From the NCBI GenBank assembly GCA_934096805.1, contig CAKOMW010000007.1, forward strand, positions 1 to 31,412: a DNA stretch of 31,412 bases. Direction: 5' to 3'. The position numbers were made by a program, and so were the translations under genes. Below the pieces are notes generated by a model. It saw only the letters and a list, made by a program, of their open reading frames with translations. It did no database searches and had not been told where the DNA came from. Below are positions 1-6,831 of this stretch, in pieces (within the stretch, counting starts at the first letter, position 1; each line of letters begins with the position of its first letter). The stretch is from an uncultured Bacilli bacterium. GTDB lineage: Bacteria; Bacillota_I; Bacilli_A; RF39; UBA660.

Positions 1-1128
1 AATGAAGTAAAAGTATATTTAACAAAAATAGAAAATGGAGTAGAAACAGAAGTAATAACACCAACAACAATAGATAAGCTAAATAATTATATATTAAAAT
101 CACAAGAAGAAACATTCTCGAATAATAAAGGAGAAGTAACGACAAGTTATAGAATAAGAGCATGGATAGATTATAATGTTAATCCAGATAAGTTTAATAA
201 TAATAGTTATAGTTATAAGTTTAGAGTTAATGTAAATAATGAAGGTGCTCCAAAAGAAGATTATGCACTAAACTTTGCAAAGTCTAAAGTAGGAAAAAAT
301 GGTCTAGAACAAATAACACATACTATAGATAATACATTACAAGTAGATAATAATTTTGCAACAGAATATAGATACAGAGGAGGAGATTCTGTAGTAAAAA
401 ACTATGTAACATTTAATAATGAAATATGGAGAATAATCGGAGTAATACCAACCGAAGATACAAATGGTAATGTAGAAAATAGATTTAAGATAATAAAAGA
501 TGCTTCAATAGGAGATTATTATTGGAATGAAACACGAGATACAGCGACTAATTCGCTTAATAACTGGGTAACAGCAGATTTAAATGCATATCTGAATAAT
601 GATTATTATAATGCATTAAGTACTGATGCAAAAAATATGATAGGAACAACAAAGTGTTATCTTGGTGGATACAATACTTCAGAAACAACAACTGATGTAA
701 TGTGGCAATATGAAAGAAAGAATGATGCTAATCGAAGTGGATATTATTATGGTACAAATCCAGTAGTACAAAGTGATTCATCAAAAAAGATAGCAATAAT
801 GTATGCCAGTGATTATGGATATGGAGCATCAAAAGAATGTACAAGTAACTTAAATGATTATTATGATTCTGCAAATTGTAAAACAACAAATAATTGGCTA
901 GACAAAAGTCAACATACATGGTTGCTTACGCAGCATTCAGACGATTCCGACCATGCTTTCCTTGTGCTCTCGAGGGGCCATGTCTTTAGCGGCTACAACG
1001 GCAAAATCAGCTACAACGTCAGCAGCTTCGAGTATGCGGTCCGTCCAGTCCTAAGTCTTTCATCTAACGTAAAGATTTCAGGTGGAGAAGGAACTTCTGG
1101 TAGTCCGTATACTCTTAGTATCAGTTGA
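1..1128 (+). CDS. Secreted/surface protein, DUF6273-like C-terminal region (5' end outside window)
   Basis: The frame is open from base 1 to the TGA at 1126-1128, so only the C-terminal 375 residues are seen. An ATG at 637 is internal and is not the start. The visible part begins with a beta-rich, Asn/Thr-rich stretch. It continues with the motifs VTFNNEIWRIIGV, FKIIKDASIG, LNNWVTADLNAYLN, AKNMIG and YLGGYNT, and ends with YAVRPVLSLSSNVKISGG and GTSGSPYTL. I recognise this pattern from repetitive extracellular proteins of uncultured gut Firmicutes (DUF6273-type); that assignment is from memory. The function is unknown, probably ligand or surface binding. Codons up to about 920 are A-ended (aca, ata, aga), unlike the T-ended codons of the housekeeping genes. 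Codons 940-1050 switch sharply to GC-rich, C-ended ones, treated as a separate feature. No sortase motif or C-terminal membrane anchor is visible. Confidence 0.75.
   Translation, partial: NEVKVYLTKIENGVETEVITPTTIDKLNNYILKSQEETFSNNKGEVTTSYRIRAWIDYNVNPDKFNNNSYSYKFRVNVNNEGAPKEDYALNFAKSKVGKNGLEQITHTIDNTLQVDNNFATEYRYRGGDSVVKNYVTFNNEIWRIIGVIPTEDTNGNVENRFKIIKDASIGDYYWNETRDTATNSLNNWVTADLNAYLNNDYYNALSTDAKNMIGTTKCYLGGYNTSETTTDVMWQYERKNDANRSGYYYGTNPVVQSDSSKKIAIMYASDYGYGASKECTSNLNDYYDSANCKTTNNWLDKSQHTWLLTQHSDDSDHAFLVLSRGHVFSGYNGKISYNVSSFEYAVRPVLSLSSNVKISGGEGTSGSPYTLSIS
922..1050 (+). other. GC-rich candidate variable region in the surface-protein 3' end
   Basis: Bases 921-1050 contain 70 G or C out of 130 (54%), against AT-rich coding on both sides. 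Of the 37 codons from 940 to 1050, 22 end in C, whereas the same gene elsewhere uses T/A-ended codons. The encoded stretch lies just before the conserved VRPVLSL motif, at the point where related proteins differ. NNC codon enrichment is what random replacement of adenines in AAC codons by a DGR produces. No reverse transcriptase or template repeat is in the window, so assignment as a DGR variable region is inference. Confidence 0.5.
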
Positions 1129-1144
1129 GTAAGCATGAGCGAGC

Positions 1145-1165
1145 CTGCAAGGTAAAATCTTGCGG
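1145..1165 (+). other. GC-rich stem-loop just downstream of the surface-protein gene
   Basis: A 7-bp stem (CTGCAAG with CTTGCGG, one G-U pair) encloses a 7-base loop, 17 bases after the stop codon. It is flanked on both sides by a direct GCGAGC. There is no T tract, so it is not a terminator. It is GC-rich in an otherwise AT-rich spacer. Known DGR targets carry a stem-loop just past the variable region, so this could be such an element; that is inference. Confidence 0.35.
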
Positions 1166-1240
1166 CGAGCAGTAGAAAATAAGATTAGCAAAAAGAAAGT
1201 TTCTTCATTATATATAAAACAATATTTTTAATAAAAAAAT

Positions 1241-1294
1241 AAGAATCAAATTAGAAAATTCTCTTAAGGGAAATATCTATTTTGGTTCTTTTTT
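1241..1294. terminator. Bidirectional intrinsic terminator between convergent genes
   Basis: Bases 1241-1290 form a 50-base imperfect palindrome: two 25-base arms with three mismatches and two wobble pairs. T's follow on the plus strand (to 1294) and an A-rich tract precedes at 1232-1239, which reads as T's on the minus strand. It sits between the plus-strand surface gene and the minus-strand transglutaminase gene and would end both transcripts. Confidence 0.7.
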
Positions 1295-1343
1295 ATGTAT
1301 TAAAAACTATGATTAATAATGAATCTAGAATGGAATATATTTG

Positions 1344-2270
1344 TTATTTAATTGCTTCTTTGAATACATCTTGGTTATAGTTGTGTTCGCCAACGTTTAG
1401 TTCTTTTAGTCTTTTAGAGTTAATTAAGAAAAATAGTGTTTCTAATCTATCAGATCCGTCGCTCATTATGGGGTCATCCCAAGTTAAGTCTAAATGATAC
1501 CATTTGTTGTCTAAATTTACTAAGTTCCAAATATGGGTTTTGCTTGATATTCTAATATTGTTTATATTAAATCTATATAGGAATATACTCATTAGATCTG
1601 AATAGGAGCTACATATACCATAGTGGTTTTGTAACATATAGTTTGCTTTGCTATATGTTGCATTGGGATTTTCATTTCTTATTTTATCGGTTGCATATTT
1701 ATTGTTATCAATAATATAATCATGAATTGTTTTTATTTTTTGTTTATCAGTCATATTATCTTTTATTTTATCTTTTATTATTTTGTCTACTTCGTTGTTT
1801 ATATAATTTATTTCATCTTCTGTATAGGTTTTTGTGATGTTTACTGATATTTCATTATATTTATTGTATAGAATATTTATTTTTGTAAATTGATTTAGAG
1901 GATGAACAAAGTTATTTATGTATGCTAGGGTGTTTTTGTCATTACTTATATTTGTTACATCATTAATGCAATTTTTATATTCTTTGCTACAATAAAAATT
2001 AAATGTTTTGTTGCCACTGTTGGCGATGGTATAAATTATGTTAATTAAGTCTTGTTTGTTTTCAGCAACAAAGTTGTCTGTGTTTTTAAAGTATGTATAT
2101 TCGTTTTTGTTATAATATTCGTTTTTGTTAATAGTAATGTTTTCTTGTACTTTTTTTATGTTATCTCTATAGTAGATGTATATTTCATCTTTATAAAAAT
2201 AAGTTAGTCCCATAATTGTTAAAGCAATTGTTAGTCCAATAATAAGAGTTGTTATTATTATTTTTTTCAT
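1344..2270 (-). CDS. Membrane-anchored transglutaminase-like protein
   Basis: The product is 308 residues with an N-terminal membrane segment (about residues 3-25) and an extracytoplasmic body. The C-terminal third carries the transglutaminase/protease core: Cys in YGICSSYSD (about residue 220), His in KTHIWNLV (about 246) and Asp in WYHLDLTWDDP (about 261), in the Cys-His-Asp order of the family. Such secreted domains in Firmicutes may be peptidases or cross-linkers of wall or spore-coat proteins; the substrate cannot be told here. An upstream in-frame ATG exists at 2285. I prefer 2270 because GGTGAT sits 7 bases before it, matching the ribosome-binding pattern of neighbouring genes. The gene follows rpsT on the same strand, but an intrinsic terminator lies between, so it may depend on read-through or on a promoter I did not find. 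Confidence 0.8.
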   Translation of the reverse strand: MKKIIITTLIIGLTIALTIMGLTYFYKDEIYIYYRDNIKKVQENITINKNEYYNKNEYTYFKNTDNFVAENKQDLINIIYTIANSGNKTFNFYCSKEYKNCINDVTNISNDKNTLAYINNFVHPLNQFTKINILYNKYNEISVNITKTYTEDEINYINNEVDKIIKDKIKDNMTDKQKIKTIHDYIIDNNKYATDKIRNENPNATYSKANYMLQNHYGICSSYSDLMSIFLYRFNINNIRISSKTHIWNLVNLDNKWYHLDLTWDDPIMSDGSDRLETLFFLINSKRLKELNVGEHNYNQDVFKEAIK

Positions 2271-2297
2271 TTTTTTAATCACCATTTATATTTTAGC

Positions 2298-2330
2298 AAA
2301 AAAAAATAAAGTAGGCAATCCTATCTTTAT
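2298..2330 (-). terminator. Intrinsic terminator of rpsT
   Basis: Read on the minus strand, a stem AAAG(A)TAGG with CCTACTTT and loop ATTG is followed by a run of nine T's (plus coordinates 2298-2306). It begins immediately after the rpsT stop codon. Confidence 0.75.
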
Positions 2331-2332
2331 AT

Positions 2333-2581
2333 TTATTTAGCAGCTTTCATTAATCTTGATTTTTCTCTAGCAGCTTTATTGGCATGAATTAAACCACTTG
2401 ATACATTTTTATCAATTAATTTTATAGCATTTTTTACTGCTTCATCTTTTGCTTCGTTTGTTTTAATAGCAATTTTAGCTTTTTTAATAGCAGTTCTCAT
2501 GCTTGAAATAGCAGTTCTATTCATTTCTCTTTTTTTAGCATCAGTTTTTACTCTTTTTTTAGCACTTTTAATATTTGGCAT
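2333..2581 (-). CDS. rpsT: 30S ribosomal protein S20
   Basis: The product is 82 residues, Lys/Arg/Ala-rich and helical, and starts MPNIKSAKKRVKTDAKKR. It ends with GLIHANKAAREKSRLMKAA, the conserved S20 C-terminus. S20 binds 16S rRNA early in small-subunit assembly. The length is normal for the family (about 80-90). The start is supported by GAGGTG seven bases upstream on the minus strand. It is transcribed divergently from gpr, as a monocistronic unit with its own promoter and terminator. In Bacillus rpsT is also close to gpr and spoIIP, so this is a conserved Bacillota neighbourhood. Confidence 0.97.
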   Translation of the reverse strand: MPNIKSAKKRVKTDAKKREMNRTAISSMRTAIKKAKIAIKTNEAKDEAVKNAIKLIDKNVSSGLIHANKAAREKSRLMKAAK

Positions 2582-2610
2582 AATTTCACCTCACTTTTTA
2601 ATCAATACTA

Positions 2611-2639
2611 ATTTTACCAAAAAATAAACAAAAAATCAA
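2611..2639 (-). promoter_or_regulatory. SigA-type promoter of rpsT
   Basis: On the minus strand there is TTGATT (plus 2634-2639), a 17-base spacer and TAAAAT (plus 2611-2616). The start codon is about 30 bases further on. Confidence 0.65.
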
Positions 2640-2730
2640 ATAAAATGTAATAAAAATTATAGTATTTTTTATAAATTGTATGTTTTAGTATTAAATTTTT
2701 AACTTTTTTTATACTAGTAATGGTGATAAT

Positions 2731-3753
2731 ATGAGGGAAATTGATTTATCAAAGTATAAAATTAGAACTGATTTAGTTGCAGATATTGTGTCTAATGAGG
2801 GTCTTTTGAATATCGAAGAAAAGGAAACTATTGATAATTGTATTGTTTCTAGGATAAATCTTGATAGTGATAATGCTGTTTTGATTAATAAAAAGGAAGG
2901 AGACTATATAACTATTTATTTTGATGATGTTACTGATAAAAATAATTATGATAGTGTTTTAAAGGTATTTATTAAAGAGCTTAGATCTGTTCTTTCTTTA
3001 ACGGGTATTGGTACTGATGATACTTGTTTGATAATTGGTCTTGGTAATGATAAGTCTACCCCAGATAGTTTAGGTCCTAATGTTATTTCGGGTATTGAGG
3101 TTACAAGGCATATATATGAGCTTTTTAATTCATTGGAAGATGGATACCGAGTTGTTTCGGCGGTTGTTCCTGGGGTTATGGGGACAACTGGAATTGAAAC
3201 TAGTGATGTGATTCATTCGCTTGTTGATGTAGTACGTCCTGATTTTTTGGTAGTTATTGATGCTCTTGCTAGTGATTCGATTGATAGGGTTTTAAAGACT
3301 ATTCAAATAACTAATACTGGTATAAATCCTGGTTCTGGTGTTGGTAATCAAAGAAAGGAGTTTTCAAAAGAAGTGTTTGGTGTTCCTGTTATTGCGATTG
3401 GTATTCCGACGGTTGTTGATGCAGTTACAATAGTAAATGATACTTTTAATTATATGGAAAAGCATTTTAGTTATACGATTAATAATCGTGATAATTTAGT
3501 TAATAAACTTATTCCTTCTTCGATGATTAATTATTTAAGGGATAATAATTATAGTTTGACTTCTGGTGAGAAGACTTATTTTCTTGGGGCTCTTGGAGGA
3601 CTTAATGATTTTGAAAAGAAGGCCTTGATACATGATGTTTTGACTCCGATTGGATATAATTTAATGGTTACACCAAAGGAAGTTGATTTTATAATGGAAA
3701 AGCTTTCTTCTTTAATTAGTAATGGAATAAATAGATCTATTCATAATATATAA
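2731..3753 (+). CDS. gpr: Germination protease GPR (spore protease, peptidase A25)
   Basis: The product is 340 residues. The N-terminus MREIDLSKYKIRTDLVADI matches the GPR propeptide/start region. The two aspartates essential in Bacillus GPR are present: Asp112 in STPDSLGPNV and Asp177 in VIDALAS, at nearly the canonical spacing. GPR degrades small acid-soluble spore proteins at germination, so the gene implies a lineage that makes, or recently made, endospores. The start is supported by GGTGAT seven bases upstream. It is followed 47 bases later by spoIIP, as in Bacillus. In Bacillus it is transcribed by forespore sigma factors; I could not identify a convincing forespore promoter in the AT-rich 149-base spacer upstream. 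Confidence 0.93.
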   Translation: MREIDLSKYKIRTDLVADIVSNEGLLNIEEKETIDNCIVSRINLDSDNAVLINKKEGDYITIYFDDVTDKNNYDSVLKVFIKELRSVLSLTGIGTDDTCLIIGLGNDKSTPDSLGPNVISGIEVTRHIYELFNSLEDGYRVVSAVVPGVMGTTGIETSDVIHSLVDVVRPDFLVVIDALASDSIDRVLKTIQITNTGINPGSGVGNQRKEFSKEVFGVPVIAIGIPTVVDAVTIVNDTFNYMEKHFSYTINNRDNLVNKLIPSSMINYLRDNNYSLTSGEKTYFLGALGGLNDFEKKALIHDVLTPIGYNLMVTPKEVDFIMEKLSSLISNGINRSIHNI

Positions 3754-3800
3754 CGACAAAATATATGAATTTTATATTATAGAATTATTTTGGTGATAGT

Positions 3801-4631
3801 ATGAAATTCATGAAGTTTATTTTTTGTCTTTTTCTTTTGTTTGTTTCTTTTTATTTTACGATTAGTGTTTCTTCGTCTTCTTTTTCTTTGTCTTCTCTTA
3901 CTGATATAAGTAGTTGGGGTATTTTTAAGAATATATTTAAGAGTACAATGAATAGTAATACTGATAATATGTTTCTTCTACTTGGTAATTCTTCGAATGA
4001 CGTGGTTTTGAATACTTTGGATTATAAAAATGATGATAAGGAAATGCTAGTTTATTTATATAATACTCATAATAGGGAAGAGTACGCTACTACTGTTTAT
4101 GGGATTACTCCGACAGTTGTTGATGCTTCTTCGATGATACAGAATGAACTTTTAAAGTATTATGTTTATTCTTATGTTGAGGATATGGATGTTGTTGGTG
4201 AGATGTATAAGAAGAAGCTTAGTTATTATGATACATATGATATATCTAGGAGTAATATAATGAAAATAAGAAAGAAGTATCCTAGTATTGATTATATATT
4301 TGATGTTCATAGAGATTCAGTTACTAAGGATTTGTCCAGAGTAAAGATTGGTGATAAGAGTTATGCTAAAGTGATGTTTTTGATTGGAAAGAAGAATCCT
4401 AATTATAAAGAGAATGAAAAGAATATAGAAAAGATGGCTTCATATATTAATAAAAAATATCCTGGGGTATTAAGGAGTAATTATTATAATAAGTATTATT
4501 TTAATCAAGATATTTCTTCTAACGCGTTTTTAGTGGAAGTTGGAGGTCCTGATAATACTATTTATGAGCTTCATAATACGGCTTCGGTTTTAGCAGAAGC
4601 AATAGTTTATTTGATAAAGGGGGAATTATGA
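3801..4631 (+). CDS. spoIIP: SpoIIP-type N-acetylmuramoyl-L-alanine amidase
   Basis: The product is 276 residues with one N-terminal membrane segment (about residues 4-24) and a C-terminal amidase domain on the outer face. Zinc/catalytic residues expected in SpoIIP are visible: His90 in YLYNTHNREEYA, His170 in DVHRDSV and Glu246 in FLVEVGG. SpoIIP removes stem peptides from septal peptidoglycan during engulfment of the forespore, working with SpoIID and SpoIIM in Bacillus. The protein is shorter than Bacillus SpoIIP (about 400), mainly in the N-terminal linker. The start is chosen by GGTGAT upstream. It overlaps the next gene by four bases (ATGA), so the two are translationally coupled. Confidence 0.9.
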   Translation: MKFMKFIFCLFLLFVSFYFTISVSSSSFSLSSLTDISSWGIFKNIFKSTMNSNTDNMFLLLGNSSNDVVLNTLDYKNDDKEMLVYLYNTHNREEYATTVYGITPTVVDASSMIQNELLKYYVYSYVEDMDVVGEMYKKKLSYYDTYDISRSNIMKIRKKYPSIDYIFDVHRDSVTKDLSRVKIGDKSYAKVMFLIGKKNPNYKENEKNIEKMASYINKKYPGVLRSNYYNKYYFNQDISSNAFLVEVGGPDNTIYELHNTASVLAEAIVYLIKGEL

Positions 4632-4948
4632 AAAGTACTTTGGTTAAGATTTTGATTCTTAGTTTAGTTGTTTTCTTTTTAGTTCTTGTTTTTGCACAGA
4701 GTAGTGGTTATTATCAAAGTAAAGAGACTAAAGCGAGGATTCTTACTGAGGAACAAGTAAAGGTTTTTGAAAGTGATGTTGCTAAAGGGAAAAAGGTTGA
4801 TATTAATGATTATGTAGTGGATACGAATAAGGATTATACTAATAAAGTTAGTAATAATTTTTATAAAGTTTCGTTAAAGCTTGAAAAAGGAGTTGACGAT
4901 GTAGTTAAATTTATATTTAAGAGTGCTTCAAAGGCTGTGAATGATTAG
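4628..4948 (+). CDS. Small single-pass membrane protein of unknown function
   Basis: The product is 106 residues with an N-terminal hydrophobic segment (about 6-25) followed by a charged, Lys/Asp-rich soluble tail. It overlaps spoIIP by ATGA and has GGGGGA as ribosome-binding site. In Bacillus the gene after spoIIP is yqxA, also a small membrane protein, so the position is equivalent. I see no sequence motif that would prove homology. A role in sporulation is suggested only by position. Confidence 0.7.
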   Translation: MKSTLVKILILSLVVFFLVLVFAQSSGYYQSKETKARILTEEQVKVFESDVAKGKKVDINDYVVDTNKDYTNKVSNNFYKVSLKLEKGVDDVVKFIFKSASKAVND

Positions 4949-4990
4949 TTTTAAATTTTTTTTGTTTTCATATAATTAAGTGGTGATATT

Positions 4991-5818
4991 ATGAAAAAAA
5001 CTTTTCAGTTTATTGGGATAATTATTTTGATGTGTTTTAGTTTTTATTATACGGATAGAATGGTTCAGTTTTCTAAGAATCATGATCCTCTTATGGAACA
5101 GATAGTTAGTAAACAGGATGATTTTAATACTTATGCTTTGGAGTCGGTCTCGTATGATGACTATGTTTTGTCAGGAACAAAGGGTAAAGTCGTTGATGTG
5201 AATGAAAGTTATAAAAAAATGAAGAGTTTAGGTAAGTATAACGAAAATTTGCTTATTTTTGTTGATGATTTGCCTAGTATGGTTGTTTCTAATAATTTGG
5301 ATAAGTTTGTCGTGGGAGTTAATACTACGAAGAATGATATTTCTTTAGCGTTCTTAGTGAGAGATGATTCTTTGATTTCTTCGGTTCTTGATATTTTGAA
5401 TGATAATGGAGTAAGGGCTAATTTTTTTATAGATAATAAGATAGAGGATGATGTTGTCCGTGATGTTGTTTTGGGTAATCATTATATTGCTAATCTTGGG
5501 GATGATGAGGATTATAGTGGTGTTATTAAGAGTAATGCTCGTTTAAAGAAGTATACTAATTATGATATAAAGTATTGTTATTCTAGTGATTTAAATTATG
5601 AGATTTTAAATACTTGTAAAAAGAATAAAATGAGTACTGTTAAGGCTAAATATGTTTATGATAATTATTTGTATGAGAATATGAAGAGTAATTTAAGTAA
5701 GGGTAATGTTTATGTTTTAGAGATAAATAATTATATTGTAAATGAGCTTGATATGACGCTTAAGTATGTTAAACAAAAGGGTTATAGTTTTAAGAAGTTT
5801 GATGAATTTTTTATATAG
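4991..5818 (+). CDS. Degenerate polysaccharide-deacetylase-like secreted protein, probably not catalytic
   Basis: The product is 275 residues with one N-terminal membrane segment (about 5-22). The second half follows the layout of NodB/polysaccharide deacetylase domains: a strand DISLAFLVRDDSLISSVLDI, then LNDNGVRANFFIDNK, then a GNHYIANLG-like stretch, and a C-terminal helix/strand KYVKQKGYSFKKFDEFF. The TFDDG motif is reduced to VRDDS, and the His-x3-His metal pair expected after the GxHxIANH region is not seen. Catalytic loss is therefore likely and a binding or structural role is possible. The upstream GGTGATATT supports the start. It closes the gpr-spoIIP group and is followed by a terminator, so a spore-envelope role is plausible but inferred. 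Confidence 0.65.
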   Translation: MKKTFQFIGIIILMCFSFYYTDRMVQFSKNHDPLMEQIVSKQDDFNTYALESVSYDDYVLSGTKGKVVDVNESYKKMKSLGKYNENLLIFVDDLPSMVVSNNLDKFVVGVNTTKNDISLAFLVRDDSLISSVLDILNDNGVRANFFIDNKIEDDVVRDVVLGNHYIANLGDDEDYSGVIKSNARLKKYTNYDIKYCYSSDLNYEILNTCKKNKMSTVKAKYVYDNYLYENMKSNLSKGNVYVLEINNYIVNELDMTLKYVKQKGYSFKKFDEFFI

Positions 5819-5823
5819 GTTTT

Positions 5824-5852
5824 AATCAAGAAGATTAGTTTCTTGATTTTTG
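5824..5852 (+). terminator. Intrinsic terminator after the sporulation group
   Basis: A perfect 9-bp stem (AATCAAGAA with TTCTTGATT) with a 7-base loop is followed by T-rich sequence. It separates this unit from the xerD-mur operon. Confidence 0.75.
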
Positions 5853-5881
5853 TTTTAGTTTACAGGTTTATTTACATAAAA

Positions 5882-5911
5882 ATAGAATATTCTATGTATT
5901 TGTGATATAAT
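5882..5911 (+). promoter_or_regulatory. Extended -10 promoter of the xerD-mur operon with overlapping palindrome
   Basis: TGATATAAT (TATAAT at 5906-5911, with an extended TG) lies 15 bases before the start codon of xerD. In place of a good -35 there is a perfect 14-base palindrome, ATAGAATATTCTAT, at 5882-5895, a possible operator. The same TGTGATATAATTTA block occurs at the RNase J-like gene promoter near 23861. Confidence 0.6.
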
Positions 5912-5926
5912 TTAGTTGGAGGCTTT

Positions 5927-6820
5927 ATGGAGGAGAGAATTCTTGATTTTTTAAATTATTTAAGGGTACAAAAAAATTATTCTATTAATACAATATCTAG
6001 TTATGAAAGGGATTTGCATGTTTTTAGGGATTATTTAAGTAAAGAGGGGTTATCTTATCTTGATTTGGATTATTCTGATGTAAGGCTTTTTTATAATTAT
6101 ATGGATGATATGAATTATTCTAAGAGTACTGTATGTCGAATGCTTAGTTCTATAAGAAGTTTTTACAAGTATTTATCTAGGAATGGGTATGTTAGTGTCA
6201 ATGTTTTTAAGTATGCTAGTAATCCTAAGAAAGATAAATTGCTACCTAAGTTTTTGTATTCTAATGAGCTTGATTCTTTGTTTATGGTGCCTGATTTATC
6301 TACCCCTCTTGGGGTTAGGGATAGACTTATTTTAGAGCTTTTGTATTCTACGGGGATACGTGTTAGTGAGCTTGTTAATATTAAAATAAATGATTTCTGC
6401 TATGATGATTTTAGTTTGAAGGTTTTTGGAAAAGGTTGTAAGGAAAGAATTGTTTATTTTGATGATTGTACTTATTATTATTTAGAAAAGTATTTTTCTG
6501 TTAGACCTTTGCTTTTGAAAGATAAGGATGATAGTTCTTATTTGTTTCTTAATAAGAATGGAACTTGTTTGACTGATCGAGGTGTAAGACTTATTTTAGA
6601 TAATATATGTAAGAAAAGTGATTTGAATGAGAAAATATCTCCTCATGTTATTAGGCATACTTTTGCAACTCATCTTCTTAATGAGGGGTGTGATATAACT
6701 ACTGTAAAGGAACTTTTAGGGCATGAGTCTTTAAGGGCTACTCAGGTATATACGCATGTTACTAATGAGAGGTTAAAGGATGTTTATTATGAGACTCATC
6801 CAAGGAATAAGATTGATTAA
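5927..6820 (+). CDS. xerD: Tyrosine recombinase XerC/XerD family
   Basis: The product is 297 residues, the normal length for XerC/D. It has an N-terminal SAM-like DNA-binding half (residues about 1-90, with YSINTISSYERDL). The C-terminal catalytic half holds the full set of active residues: Arg145 (STGIRVSEL), Lys169 (GKGCKER), His240 and Arg243 (HVIRHTFATHL), His266 (LLGHES) and nucleophile Tyr275 (QVYTHVT). It would resolve chromosome dimers at a dif site. XerD is the closer match by memory, but XerC cannot be excluded. It opens an operon with wall-synthesis genes, starting 11 bases before murE. The start is supported by GGAGG. Nothing suggests a mobile-element integrase: there are no repeats, att sites or cargo beside it. 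Confidence 0.9.
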   Translation: MEERILDFLNYLRVQKNYSINTISSYERDLHVFRDYLSKEGLSYLDLDYSDVRLFYNYMDDMNYSKSTVCRMLSSIRSFYKYLSRNGYVSVNVFKYASNPKKDKLLPKFLYSNELDSLFMVPDLSTPLGVRDRLILELLYSTGIRVSELVNIKINDFCYDDFSLKVFGKGCKERIVYFDDCTYYYLEKYFSVRPLLLKDKDDSSYLFLNKNGTCLTDRGVRLILDNICKKSDLNEKISPHVIRHTFATHLLNEGCDITTVKELLGHESLRATQVYTHVTNERLKDVYYETHPRNKID

Positions 6821-6831
6821 AGGAGAATGTT

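Noticed and set aside
637..1128. A separate 163-residue gene starting at ATG 637
   Set aside because: The same frame is open to base 1 with continuous homologous sequence; 637 is an internal methionine.
2582..2730. Forespore (SigG/SigF) promoter for gpr
   Set aside because: A few GTATG-like -35 candidates exist in the AT-rich spacer but no CATnnTA-like -10 at correct spacing.
5927..6820. Integrase of a mobile element
   Set aside because: Length and motifs are those of XerC/D, it heads a housekeeping operon, and no attachment-site repeats or cargo genes are beside it.
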